Origin: Prinia subflava
Lineage: Eukaryota > Chordata > Aves > Passeriformes > Cisticolidae
DNA: 64,000 bases
Direction: 5' to 3'
Assembly (NCBI RefSeq): GCF_021018805.1
Contig: NC_086259.1
Coordinates: forward strand, 10,840,501-10,904,500
Shown: piece by piece, positions 26,200-38,710 of the stretch
How the letters are laid out: each line of letters opens with the position of its first letter
Position numbering within the stretch: position 1 is the stretch's first letter
The notes under the pieces: model-generated
The model's database searches: none
What the model was told of the DNA's origin: nothing
What the model saw: the letters and a program-made list of their open reading frames with translations, nothing else
Program-made: the position numbers and the translations under genes

Positions 26200-26900
26200 T
26201 GAAAAATGATCAGAATATTAGACTCATCTAGGCCACATTAAGGAGCCATTGCATTTCCCGACAATTTTATGCTATCTCAATATGAAAACAGAGCAATTTC
26301 AGCTCATATCAGGTTATGATCGGCAATTACAGTTGCATAATTCACCTAGTCGTCTCTTTTCAGGGCCTTTATTTTCCCTCTTGGTGACATTCCTGAGAAA
26401 GTGCCTGATAAAAATGTCATATATCATCCCGGCTTTAAAACTCGTAAGGGGGTAATCTGCTATGCCTTGCTGAGCCTATATTCATCACTAGATTTTTGAC
26501 TTGGAGGGGTCATGACACTCATAATTTCCTTTTTGATATTGTCCTCACTGGATATGACAAGGGGCTGTAAAAGCTGCGTTGTAGGCTGTGGTTAAGAGCT
26601 GTTCCAGTGGGGCTCATCACCAGCAATAACAGTGCATTACTGGGGATTGTGCAGTACTTGGCCGTTTCCAAGATAATTAGATTTGATGTCAACATTTCTT
26701 TATCACCTGCATCCTTTTGTGCATCTGCGTGTCAAGTTGTTATTTCCGGATTTATTAGCACCCTCAGAGCTACTATCTATCTGTCAGCCTGTGTGGTGTT
26801 TGTGTTGACAGTTGTAAAGTTAATTACTAGTACTAATGAGCATCGGGCTTTTGGTGGACATGGCATTTTGGGCATTTAAAACTGTAATTAGATTTTTTTT
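26200..26900. promoter_or_regulatory. Candidate conserved noncoding element pair
   Basis: Two blocks, about 26249-26460 and 26560-26880, each keep five CpGs although the flanks are AT-rich and CpG-poor. Both lack simple repeats and carry homeodomain-type words such as TTAATTACTAG and GCATAATT. Retained CpG in unique AT-rich sequence is typical of distal enhancers under constraint. The second block contains a 90-codon plus-strand open frame (26607-26879) with a hydrophobic but unrecognised product, which I do not call a gene. Confidence 0.35.
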
Positions 26901-28360
26901 TCCCTCCTTTGTGTACAGCCACAGGAAAAATGCAGAAAAAGAAACTGAAACCAAGCACCCTGACCTCAAATCTCCATCTCCAATTTGACATTGGTTGCAG
27001 TATCTCTAATTCAAAAAACTGAAACAGGCAGTTTGCTTTGTGCTGCATTTTCTTCTCATCATTAACTCCATGAATATTTGTTTTATCATGTCATCCAAAG
27101 ATCAGATCTTAAAGGGAAAAAAAAAGTTTTGTTTTTAAATGATTTTATTAAAAACATCTCCAGACAGCATATGTATCAGCCGTTCCTTTTTCTGTAAAAG
27201 TATTTGTATTTTAGCCCACAGACAACACAAGTATTCTGGTTAAAAATAAATTTCAAACAACATCAAAATTAGCCCATCTTCTGATCCTTCTCCATTTAAT
27301 ATAATAATGTATTAAACGCAGTGAACACGTAGACATTCTTGTTTATTATACAATTGTAAATCCTGAGTAATTTCAGTGAAGTGGGATTAACAGAAACGTA
27401 ACAGAAAGAAGAATTTTGATACTTATTTGCCTTGCATACATGTTAAATTTCTTATCCTGTAAATCATATTACCAGCTCTTTTATGTGATGTTCCAAGTAA
27501 CATATAAGTCATAGGATTTAGAATAATGGCACTTATATGTGACATATACTTTATGTAAGTATATTGTTTATTCTGCTGCTGCAACTAAGAACCACTCCCT
27601 TGCTGCTGTTTCTATTTGCTTTCTATTTATCATTATCTGCCATTTTGTTAAACAACTACCCTTCCCAGGCATAAATCATCTGTAAAAATACTCTGGCTCA
27701 GAGAAAATTTCACCCTGGCCCTGAAATGATGAGATAACCATTTTCATCTCTTGTTGAAGCATTGAGATTTATTGGGCTTTGATGGGCTACAGACCAGACA
27801 TCATTCTCTGCTAAACAGACTCCCACTTGCATTTATTCTTATTGCATTTAGCAATTCAAAATGGAGCTCCCAAAGTCCCTGCAGAGCTCCTTCCCAGCTT
27901 AGGTGGGGCCCAGGACGTCAGTGTTATTACTTTATATTAGATAAGGAGGGGACACACACTGAGGCATGTGGTGATTCAGATGATTTTTTATTTCCGTTTA
28001 GCGGTGATGACAGAATGTCATAGTGAAATGACTTCAAAAGTCATTTTTCCCTCTGCCCTGGTTCTGCAGCCTTGTCCCTCGAGGGCACTTCCATTGTACA
28101 GTTATATTAATTCTGCTAACTTTCAGACTTCATTGCTGACAATAGGCCTTTTGGCTTTCTCAGACTATTACATTAAATTTCCCATCAAACCATGTCAGCC
28201 TCTGAGGTCAGAGATTCCAGGAGAAGCTTTAGATATTTTGCCTTTTTGACTTCATGGGCAGGTATTTCTAAATTGCTTTTAGCTTTGTTTTTCCAGTGTC
28301 AGAAATCATATTGAACCCATCTGAGAACTCAGACAATGAGTGTTTGTCAGGTGAAGGACA
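26901..28360. other. Noncoding sequence, possibly partly conserved
   Basis: No gene was recognised. Open frames of 60-93 codons overlap each other on both strands between 27772 and 28450. An inverted repeat, ACATATAAGT (27500-27509) and ACTTATATGT (27531-27540), lies within. The rest is AT-rich unique sequence. Confidence 0.45.
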
Positions 28361-28362
28361 AA

Positions 28363-28392
28363 GGGTCCGAGGGGTGGGGAGGGTGTGCAGGG
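28363..28392 (+). other. G-quadruplex motif
   Basis: Five G-tracts of three or four guanines (28363-28365, 28371-28374, 28376-28379, 28381-28383, 28390-28392) are separated by loops of 5, 1, 1 and 6 nt. This satisfies the common G3+N1-7 rule. Short one-base loops favour a stable parallel fold. There is no gene next to it to suggest a role. Confidence 0.7.
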
Positions 28393-28510
28393 ACAGGCGG
28401 ACATGTGTTTGTGGGAGCACTGCTGTCCCCGGCCGTGGCAGTGTCACCAAGGGTCAGGTGTCCTTGCTCCAGCTGCATCTCTCAAGGCAGCAGTGCCTGA
28501 CCAGGCATTT

Positions 28511-28535
28511 CACACACACACACACACACACACAC
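28511..28535. repeat. (CA)12 microsatellite
   Basis: About twelve and a half uninterrupted CA units. It is probably length-polymorphic. Confidence 0.95.
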
Positions 28536-28673
28536 CCTGGATCATTCCCTAAATGTTTATCTTCAAAAAAAAAAAAAGGCTTTTGTTTTATCTCAGTGTG
28601 CTTTTAATGTTGACTAGTTTCACTATTCTGCAGGTTTTTTGCCATTTTAATAGGAAAATTTGGTGTAACAATC

Positions 28674-28775
28674 TTCAGTTCACAGCTGGGGAAACTGAGG
28701 CATAGAGAGATGAGCTGATACAGCAAGGTGACGAAGGGACAAAAACACAGGGACTCTCCTTCACAGAGTCCTGTC
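28674..28775 (-). repeat. MIR/CR1-L3-like ancient repeat
   Basis: GGGGAAACTGAGGCATAGAGAG, followed by a degenerate match to the AAGGTCACACAG-type segment and then by GGGACTCTCC, follows the order of the antisense core of MIR and related ancient amniote repeats. The sense element would lie on the minus strand. Divergence is high, as expected for an element predating the bird radiation. MIR and L3-derived families share this core, so the exact family is open. Confidence 0.65.
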
Positions 28776-30680
28776 CACTGTCAGTGTCTGGAAACAGTTA
28801 CCTTGAGGGTATTTTGAAGAATTGAAGTGCAGTGGATTTAAACAAAGCAGAACCTATTTGCATAAAACAAATTCATGTAAGAATCACCAAAATCTTAGAT
28901 GGTACTGTGTGACCATGAAGTAATTTTTAGATTATTGAACAAGCTTTCTTGTTGCTGCAGCATTTTTTTTTTCTCTGTATTTATCAAGATTCTCAGTGTT
29001 CTTCAAACGATATATAAATTTTTTAACTTGATGTATTTTTTTTTCTCCTTGGAATGATTTTACTTTAGGGGGGGGGGAAGTTTTTAAACCAGCGCTTGTC
29101 AAATGAGATATTAAATTTATCACAGATAAACACCCAATGTTGAGCTGGAGAACGTTATTTTTAAAAAGCTGTTACTGTGTGCAGAATACAATTAAATAAA
29201 AAATACAGGAGAATTCTAGGAAAAAAAACAGGCTTTCATTGATAGAAAAACCCATGAAAAAATTCAGAGCATGGATGGTATATAGAATTCAGCAAAAATG
29301 AGTGTGTGCATATTTTTAGCCTCTATTTTGAATTTGTAATCATGGTTTCTATATTTAGAAAACAGGAATTCTGCAGCGTATTCTTCCCCCAAAAATCTAT
29401 TATTTAATAAGGCAAAGGAACAGGCTTTTCAGAGAAAAAATATTTCACCCTGAAAGCAAACCCTGCTCTCTTTTTTTGGTGGTAATTTTAAAGTACCAAA
29501 ATTAGAAGTGTCTTGATTCTTAGCTGAGGTTTCCATGCGGGGAGGGGAATGTGTGTGCAGGGTGGCAGGGCTGCAGAAGGATGAGCTGGGGAAGGCAGTG
29601 TCGATGTGTTACTACCTGCTTGCAGCCATAAGGCTGGGGAGTCATTTGTGACACTCTGGGGACAGTTTTGTCACCCTGACAGTAATGCTGTTATGCACCA
29701 ACTTGACACACAGGAAGAATCCATAAAGACAGATAAGTAACTGTGAAAGTGGCTGGGGATCAGCCTGAGTGCTACCACTCACCTGCAGTGACAAATAGAT
29801 AGTCATGAAGGATTGAAAATCCTGCCCAACACAGAGATCTGTCAGTCCAAAGCCAGAACGCTGCGTGGTTACATGGAGGTTGCAGGAAAAATACACTTAA
29901 GGCACATGCACAGAAGGGCCCCCAGGCATAAGTATGAGAAGGTTAACTTCAAACTGTATTAGTTCTTCTTGGTAGCTTTTTTTTTTCCTTAAGAATACTT
30001 GATGTCTTTCACAATTGGACCAAATTCTTATATTAATTGCATCTGATTGGGCTAATTCCTTCAGTTTTAATTGAAATGGGTTTTTGTTAACGCTGGTGTA
30101 ATGAAAAAGAGATTTTGGGCAATGTGATTTTTGTGGGAGCCAATGGGTCTGTTTCCAGGTGTCATTTTTTTAGTAATTATTTTATACCAATAGAGGTCCC
30201 CATCTGCAAATCCAATGAAGAAAGTTGTGACTTAAGAAAAACATTCTGCTTTTAAAAATGCAGTCAACCATAAGTGCTAAAAATCAGTGCCAAACTGTTT
30301 GCTGTTTGTTATGTTCAAAACTGTGCAAAAAAAAAAAAGAAAAAAAAGGAGTGATTTGCAGTTTAAAAATATTTTATAGAAAGCCAATGGTAGTTTTATT
30401 GCTTTTTTGGTTTGTTTGTTTAAGACAAAGGGATGTAATCTAACCTTGAAGACCACTTCTGAATTCAGTCACTCCTTTGTGCCTTCTGTTTCATTATTCA
30501 TGTTTGATAATTTGAAGTTTACTTCTCAGGAAAGAAATGAGTTATAACCAAAGACAGATGATGTGCTTGAGTTTCTATTTCATTTACTTTATAATCTCTG
30601 CTTTTCTCCTTTTCTTGTCAGTCTGGCCACTGACCTCCACTTTTAAGGAACTTCCCTTTGTAGGCAGTCTCGGAAGTAAT
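28776..30680. other. AT-rich noncoding sequence
   Basis: No gene was recognised. A G10 run lies at 29068-29077. A GC-richer segment at about 29535-29640 contains several G-triplets, but one loop is too long for a clean quadruplex motif. Several A-runs are present (for example about 30326-30350). Confidence 0.5.
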
Positions 30681-30769
30681 TTTGATCCCTGGCAGAGGGA
30701 CTAAGAAATCCTGTCAACCATACATTTCCTTATGTACCACATGCTCAGGTTTGTTTTTTTCCATGTGTT

Positions 30770-31160
30770 TTCTTTTCCTCTTCTATCTGCAGGTTCCCTG
30801 TTGTGTCAGTCCCTTGCATGGAGGCAGCTTTGGGCAGAGCCTGCAGAGCTCCCCTCAGTCGCGAGCGGCGCCCGGCGGGGCCCGGCGGCTCTGGGGCTCA
30901 GCCCCGAGTGCCAGTCCCAGCCTCCTTGCTGAGCACTCCCACACATCTCCTGCACATCTCCCACTGAACTATTTTGTTCATGCATCGCCAGTTTCCTTTT
31001 TAAGTCTTTGCCTCTTTGGCAGTGTTGGGCTCAGTGCCTGCGTGGTTTGTGCGAGGTGGGCGTGGTGCGTTTGGCCTTCTCCCCACATCACCAGCGCTGC
31101 CTTTCCTCCAGTCACCCTTTCCTTGAGCTGCTCTGGCAGGAGCATTCTGTTCTCTTGATA
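30770..31160 (+). other. CpG-dense patch behind a splice-acceptor-like tract
   Basis: A long pyrimidine tract ends in TCTGCAG at 30792, a good match to a vertebrate 3' splice site. Nine CpGs then occur within 47 bp (30860-30906), far above the background of this window. A plus-strand frame stays open from 30682 to 31158 (158 codons). Its product is Ser/Pro/Cys-rich, as GC-rich noncoding DNA often gives, and matches no family I know. It could be an alternative or noncoding exon, or simply a CpG-rich patch. The upstream part of the frame crosses the pyrimidine tract, so the frame alone is not evidence for an exon. Confidence 0.25.
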
Positions 31161-34100
31161 ATGCCCTCCTCCGGAGACCCTGAAGAACAAGAGTTTGAGT
31201 TAGCTGGGGATCAGTCCCAGTAATGACAAATCACACAATGAGCTTTTGTGCAGTAAGATCCACTGTTGTCATTATCAGCACGTTCAACTATTTAGCAAAT
31301 ACCTAGCTGGCTTCTCCATTGCTATATTTTATTTGAAGCACAGATAAAATAAACCTAATAAACTAAAATGGCAAAACCTATTTTCTCCCTTGCCCCCTGC
31401 CTCATCTCGAGTACCTTGTCACAGAATGCTTTTTAGAATTAAGTCAAAATATCTCTACCCTGTTGGATCTTACCCTTAACACTGCTGACTTTTTTTATCC
31501 TTTTCTGGTTCTGTTCTTTTCTTTCCTTTTGCCCGCTCCTCATGGTAGAGCACCTGTTCAGACAAGCCTTCCATGGTCTGCAGGTCTTCTCTTGTGCACT
31601 ACCAGCCTGGTCAAGTTGTTCTTTTTGTTTGCATGCTTCCTTCTTGTCCAAGGCAATAACAAGTATTGCCTTTGTTAAGAATCATGTGTAGCCACTTTAG
31701 CTTAGTGTAAGACTTTTTATGATTTTTTCTAGTTGTTACAGCAATTTGGAGTACCTAGAGAACAGTTTTAGTGTAAGAAATGTCTCAGGAGAAAAAGGAA
31801 TTTATAAATTAGGGTTACATAGATGTTAGTTTATCTCACAACTGTTGTTGAGATAGATGGTGTCATCCTCCCTGTTCAAGCCTGGCCCAACCTCTAGATA
31901 CATATTTTCAGCTTCTTTAAGACCATATCTAATGTGTTTTCATCTTCTGTTTTTGAGCAGATAGAATTTATATTTCCCTTGCAATCTTGAACAGTAAAGC
32001 CTTTTTAAAGATACCAAGATTCATGTCTTATCCAAGTATAGGAAGTATTCAATAAAGATGCAGAAAATGCTCTGAAGTTCTGGTGGTAAGAATTAGCACA
32101 GCAGTTCTATTCCCATTTTGCCATATTTTTGCTAAGTCACAATCATTCGAGCTAATCAAAATTAAGGTCAAATACTTCTTCACCAAAAAGTGCAATTTTT
32201 ACAAAGCTAAAGCTTCCCATGATAAATGTCTCTGTCTTATTAAAACAAAATATGTTTCATTTTTGAGTTTGATCTAAAGTTCAGGTTTTTGATTATTCAA
32301 AAAAAATTAAATTTTTGGCACTTGAAATTGCCCTCTAGAAGGGTAGATCAAACTCCCATTTTTTCAGTTTGTTCAGCTTCTTGGTAAAAATACTATATCT
32401 GTGATGTTTTTGGACTTTAAAAGATGAAGCTGTGTAATGGCCTGTAGGAGTTAAATGACTGCTGAATAAATTATGGGAGATGTCAACTCATGCCACCAGG
32501 GATGTCAGCTATAGTGTGAATGTGAGTGTCAGGCTCACCTGCCACAAGTCCCATCAAGCTGAACATCACCACAAAGAGAACAGCCCAGTGTTCTGCTGAC
32601 TAAAAACCAGGTGCTTCAGTTCTGCGAATCAGATTGAGTTTTGCAATTTGGAATTCTTTGGCCATTATTTGATATAAATGCAATGTATAAAATAAGCAAT
32701 GGAAATTTCAAAATTTCCTCTGGCACGGAGATTTGCGGTTTCACTCAGCTTATGTGCAATATGCCAATGGCAAAGCAATTCCATTCTATAGTCAGTTGCT
32801 CTTGTTGGTTGAACTGAATGCTAATGCAGGAGCTTTTATCTCATTTGAAACATATTAGTCAGAACCCAGAGAGCAAGAGGATACTGCCAAAAGGTGCCTT
32901 GCATTGACAGCAGAACTCCTAACTTTGGAGCTCATCTCTCCCATTTCCATTCTAATCTTAGCTCTGATTTGGGTAAGGAAAATACAGTTGTTTCCTGTCA
33001 CTGCCTAAGAATTCCTTAAAAAAAAGTTTGTTTCATGTTTTAGTTCTCTTTTTGTAGGGCCTCTACCCAGAAGGTACATAATTATTTTGCAGTGTTTATG
33101 TTTTGAATGGTGTTAAAGCAGTTGTTGTGCTTTACTACCTCATGGATTTGCAGAGGGTATTGGAAGACTTTTTTTATACTGTATTCCATACACTCATGAA
33201 AAAAATTGAATGTAATAATTCAATGGATTGGAAACATATTGTTTAGCCAAGATCTTTTTATTACTGAAGTCTGGATCTCACAATGGTCACCTCTTCAGAT
33301 TGGACTGAAAATAAGTAGAATGGTGTGTTCATTTGTCATCAGGAGATTGAAAATGATAGGTTTAGACAACCTGAAATTCAGTATGTGTGGTGATTGCTAC
33401 ATCTCCCTTTGTTAACTGTGATTATTTTGTATTTTCTTGGTGATTGTAAGCAGACTACTTACACTATTGTATTTTCTTCTTAAAAAAAAAAAAAAAGGTA
33501 TATCTTCTTTTTAGCAAAGATCGATTCTAAACTCATAGGTCCAGTGCTTTGGCTGGTACACATTCTTCAAGCATGGTGTAAGTTGAGCTGATGGGAAAAC
33601 AATCCAGCCCAGGAAAAGCATCTCCTCTTTGACTGACTTGATCCCAAGTAGGGCATGTTTGCTGTGCTCCACTGACTGCCATGACACTGCGTGAATTTTT
33701 GTCATTTAATGTCACTTTCAAGGTTACTGTAAAATCTAAATGGAAAAAAAATGTAGGTTGCACCCTGCCTGGAAAGGCAGTGTGTTAGTAATTTTGTGGC
33801 AGGAGACTTACATGGCTAGATAGTTTTCCATAACACTCCACATTTTTGCCTTTTATACACAGGGAAATAATACCTTGAGCCATTGTGCCTAGTCATCTGC
33901 TGCAAAGCTCAGTATCCAAAACCTTTTTTGTCCGTGCTAATCTAGGGGTCTTCTAGAAAGGAGGAAGCGTAAATTGGAATCAGGAGAATCTGGATTGTAT
34001 TTGTTTCCAAACTTACTGATTATTTGATACTTCAAGCTTCTTTATCAACCATCTTAAGCATTTTCTGAAAGACACCTCAAATCATAATTTTTTATTTGGG

Positions 34101-34220
34101 TGAGTCTATAGTCATTGTCTAAAGAAGATACCAATGGGGTCATAACTGACAAATGTAGCAGTTTTTTGGTTTTGGTTTGGTGGTTTTTTGGGGTTTTTTT
34201 TGGTAAAATCAGCAAATTGG
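31161..34220. other. AT-rich noncoding sequence
   Basis: No gene was recognised. The block at about 32620-32880 keeps three CpGs in AT-rich unique sequence and may be conserved. A G/T-rich low-complexity stretch lies at about 34160-34203. Confidence 0.45.
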
Positions 34221-34230
34221 ATATGTTGGC

Positions 34231-34269
34231 TACTATAGGCCTTTGTGGTTACTATAGGCCTTACTATAG
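34231..34269 (+). repeat. Tandem 13-bp duplication, 19-bp period
   Basis: TACTATAGGCCTT occurs at 34231-34243 and 34250-34262, followed by a partial third copy (TACTATAG, 34262-34269). It follows directly on a G/T-rich slippage-prone tract and is probably a local replication-slippage product. Confidence 0.85.
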
Positions 34270-34839
34270 TTCCTGATTAGTAAAGGGCTTATCTATGAAA
34301 TGTTTCTGCTAAGAATGTCCATGTCCAAAGGCAGGGAATGGAAGGAAATGGATTTGTAGGGGTTTGGTCAGAGACCCGTGGTGGCTGGGATGGCTGACAT
34401 GGGTTGGCTGACAATTCAGGAAAAGTGCTGTCCATTAAATAAGCAATGTGGACACAAGAAATTGTTTTGCAGGAATTTTTAGTGGAAATTGAAATTAGGA
34501 AACGCCACAGAGAAGGCTGCAGTTGTGCACAGTAGCAGGAAAGTCACAGTGTTACAAGAAGGGCTCACAGAGGTCAAACCCTCCATTACAGACTGAATAG
34601 ATTGTAAATAATACACATAGGTCACAGACATATCTCTTTTTCCAATGATTAATTATGCAAATCTGGTATTCTATCTCAGGTCAGTTCTCTGACCATGTAG
34701 TTCGCTCCTTTTTTGTGGAAAATTTCTGAGTTTTACCCTCTCCTCCCTAAAAGGAGCTACTAGTAGAGTTTCAGAATTTTCAAGCTGCATTTTTTGCTAA
34801 TTTATTTCAAGCAAAATGCCTTTTATGGGCTTATCTACC

Positions 34840-35400
34840 ATTTTTTTGCATAAAACCACGAGCAGAACTCAACCAACTTGAACAGGTTGAATGCCACATC
34901 TGTGCAGAAGATATCAACACACTTATTTATGGCTCAAAGAAACAGAGTCTAAATTAAAGCAGCTATTGCTATAGAATGGATAAGCGGCTATTATGAATTA
35001 TCCTTAATTATAGCGATTTCCTAAACTAATAAACCTGCTAAATCTTTTTTGCAAAGGTTAGTTTACACAGTGCATATAAAATCCGCATGTGCTACGCATC
35101 AACCACCAGCTGTCTGACAGTGTGTTGCTATTGCAGTGAGTGTTCACATAAATTTTATGTTGGTTATATTAACAGTCAGTCCATATCACTACCCACAGAT
35201 GCCAGTAGACATAAAAATTGCTCTCCAGTGAGCCTAAATATCCCTAGAAGCTAGTTGTGTCTAATGTTCCATGTAGTATTTGTACGTGAAAGCAGCAGAT
35301 TGAAAAGTTATTTACAGATGAATATTTCAATCGAGTTAGTTCATATTGGCCTACTTAGGGTTCTTTGCTGGTTTATTTGTATGCTAAATAATTCACTAAA
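34840..35400. promoter_or_regulatory. Candidate conserved noncoding element
   Basis: This unique AT-rich block holds scattered CpGs (for example in AAGCGGC, TAGCGAT, ATCCGCA and TACGCAT between about 34980 and 35100) and homeodomain-type words such as CTTAATTATAG. It lacks simple repeats and open coding frames. That profile fits a distal regulatory element, but the case is indirect. Confidence 0.3.
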
Positions 35401-38400
35401 GGTTCTTGTTTACTTTCAAAAGTAGTTTCTATGAAATGCAAACAACAGAGCCAACTTTAGGTGCTCCAAAGGCTAAGCAGCCCTGTTTTAAATGCAGGTC
35501 AGAGCTACAGACAGCATCTTGCAGATGCTCTGTCACTCGCAGTTTTATCCTTTTAGTTGCTGAGTCTTTAAAGAATTTACTGGGATTTGGTGCTTTAATA
35601 GAAATATTTTGCAATAATGGGTTATTTTTTCTTACTCAAGCCATTAAGCAGACAGAGCTGGCATGTTGTGGGCTAGTTAGATGGGTTCTTGATAGTGCAC
35701 AGGACTAGCAGGTGCAGTAGATGTGTGATTCCTCTTGCTGTAGGACATAAATACATTTTCATATGAATGCTTATGGTCTAATGTTTGCATGCCATTTGTT
35801 GTATATTTTGATTTCTTGATTAATCAGAGCACTGGACAAATGCAGTCATTGTCTATTCCTTTGCTGAGATGCAGGAACTTAGCAACACTCCTAACACAGC
35901 ACTGTCTACATCACAGTGTTCATCTGTGTGCTAACTTTTTTTATTTTATAATATTGATTTTATCATTTTTACTGTTTGTAGTAGGAGTTGCTTTATTGAT
36001 ATTTACTCAACCCCTCTTTGTGCAAATGCTGTGGAATACTTTGTTGCAGGTATTGACATACATTTGCTGGTTGCTTCACCAGCAAATTTCACCCAAATGG
36101 TATTCAGATGCTGTAATTGTTTCTTGCTATTGATTTTAGATTGCATTTATAACATGCTTCCAGAGACCATGGCACACATGCTGAGTCTGGCTGTAGCTTT
36201 AGTTCAGCCTTTTCAACAAGAATGTAAATCACGCGTATTAAAATTGCAACAGTGTAATGTTTTAAGTCTTGATTTGCTTTTCAAAGATCTCTCAAGAAAG
36301 ATGGAGACCAGTCACTCTTGATGGATTGTGAAGGACTATCTTACTGCTTCCTAAAGAATTCTGAGCTGTTAATGAATATTCTGGCATAATACTAGGGATG
36401 ATGTTCCGTCAGTGCTGGTCTGTAATTGTACAAATATGTCATTGCTCAGGCATAGGTTCACAAAGACATCTAAGAATGAGTTATTTTGTTGCCTGCATGT
36501 CCTACCATTTATAAAATGAGGGCTTTTGGGCAAATCATATCTTCAACAATTACTCTGCGTGAGTGTTGAGTGCAATATGCCTTCTGCAAGAGTTTCTTTA
36601 AAGCATGTGTGATTTCACTTGACTTATGCTCAAGGCCCACTCAGTCTTTCCACAGAAGTCTCTATTAATAATTTGACCTGCCAAAGTGCCATGCAGGCAC
36701 AGGCCTTTAGTGGCATCTCCCAGGAAATGAAAATCCCAAATATAAATTAAATTAATTTCAGTAGGAAATACCCAAGGATGAAGGAGAAGCTTACAATATC
36801 ACCTAAGAATGTTAACCAGTAAAACATGCATAATGTGTCTAGTGGCTTTTATCTATTACATTTTTATTTATTTATTAGCCAACAACAGTAGACTAGAATT
36901 ACAAGTTTAGATAAAATTTAGAAAGTTGACATAACCTTCTAAAAAATCAGAATAAATGTAGATGCTATAAAGCACAGGAAAATTTCTTCTCTTGTGACCC
37001 TAATGTAGGAGATGGCGCCTGATTTATTACTTATTTACCTGGTGATGCATTTTGGACAGCAAGTGCTATGTTCCCATGCTGGTATAAATTTATGTATCTA
37101 TAGAACATCTCTTTGAAGGACTGAATAGCAGCTTTTAAAATTAATTTGCACACTTGTTTTTTGGAAACTGAGTTGCATTTTAATAAAAGAAGTGTTGTAC
37201 GTTAAATACAGTTAAAAACAGAATCCCTAGGAAGGTTCCTGGGGGTTTGTACCAAAAATACAGACTGAAACAATTGGGCAGATTTGAAAATTTCACTTGC
37301 ATTAAGAAAAATTTAAAAAGGAGCATTTCATAAACATGCAAGAGTGTACATTTATGTCAAAGGAAATTTCATTACACAGAGAACTAGATTTCCCAAAAGA
37401 TGAGTTGAACACTGGTGGTATTAAAAAACAAAACCCATTTGCTAAGATATCAGCAATCAAACGCAGTCCTCGTGTGATTGCACCAAATAGAAAACGGCCT
37501 TGCTGTGTTATCAGTGAGTAAAGACAAATCAGCAGCTCTTCTGCAGCAGACAGGCAAGGAAAAAAGCCATTATGAAATATTAGTGAACATGTCATGAGAC
37601 ATCAGTAGTTTGCAGAAGCTGTCCCGTTTGTCAGTGCTGCCCTAGTTGCTTAGAATACATCTATTTAAGAAAAATTCTGTGTAATTTTATATGTGAAAAA
37701 ACCCTGAATTCATTCCAACTCACTGAGAAGCACAAGTGTTATGAAAGGAATTAAATTGCATGTTTTGTATTTAGATAAGAATGTAAATGTTTTGCAAGTG
37801 TACTAAATATTTGGAATGCAGCATTTTAAAGTGGAGAAACTGTGGCATCTTCAGATGGATTCTCAGCTTTCTGCTTCCTGAGAGCTTTTTCTGAATTCAG
37901 GGGAGGTTTCCTCTGGGCAAGGAGCTCAGGACTGGGCTCTGTCATCGTCAGTTAATTGGGCAGAAATCTGAAAATGGCAGTGTTTGAAAGAAGTGTGTGC
38001 ATGAAGGCAGACAGGCATCCTGCAACAACTAATTCACCCACACAGCACATCTTTGAACTGTCTAAGGCATAGCTAACTGTTTACATGCTACCAACAAGAG
38101 TAAATTCTCTGAACAGAAGGAAGAGACAGAGTTGCTGTGAATAAAGAAAAAGATTACAAGACAGCCCATCTGCTAGAGAGTACCTGTCACCTCCAGTTAC
38201 AGGTTGGAGGCAGCCCTACCTCGGAGCAACTAGAGAGACCAGTTTATTATTCAAACAGGAGAGAGGGAGAGGCTAACCTAGACCCCCACTTGCTGTCTGG
38301 TACAGTGTCAAAATATCAGTTTCAGGGAATTCTGTGGACAGAATAGTGAGGATGAGTGTAAACACTAACTAGGAAATAGCTAAAAGGACTGCTTCAGCAG

Positions 38401-38650
38401 AGTTAAAGGCTCTCCTAGCTAATAGCTATGCAGGGGATTGAACACTCTGGCTCTCAGGTGTAAACAAGAATTCTGCCAAGGAATGTTCTACTGGCAACAA
38501 GGATAAGGATTATATTAATAGCTAAGGCAATCTTGTTACCCTTAAGAATCCTGATTATAGTAATTTAAGAAACAATCACCTGGTTTTCATTGTACTGCAA
38601 GCCTGACAAAGGCAAGTTTAGAGGGTCTTAAGCCATTCAATTTCCTTTTC
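35401..38650. other. AT-rich noncoding sequence
   Basis: Open frames of 60-114 codons occur on both strands (for example 35406-35708 and 35789-36133) without recognisable domains. I see no repeat family that I can name. Confidence 0.5.
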
Positions 38651-38653
38651 TCT

Positions 38654-38710
38654 TTGGAATACCTATTGTTTTTATATATATACTATAGCAGGGATTGGAA
38701 TACCTATTGT
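38654..38710 (+). repeat. Exact 16-bp direct repeat, 41-bp period
   Basis: TTGGAATACCTATTGT occurs at 38654-38669 and 38695-38710, with an imperfect third echo (TTGGGAACCTATT) just after. A short TA run lies between the copies. This looks like a local duplication. Confidence 0.85.

Noticed and set aside
30682..31158. 158-codon plus-strand frame as a protein gene
   Set aside because: No recognisable domain, and the composition follows the local GC and pyrimidine bias. Kept only as a possible exon-like patch.
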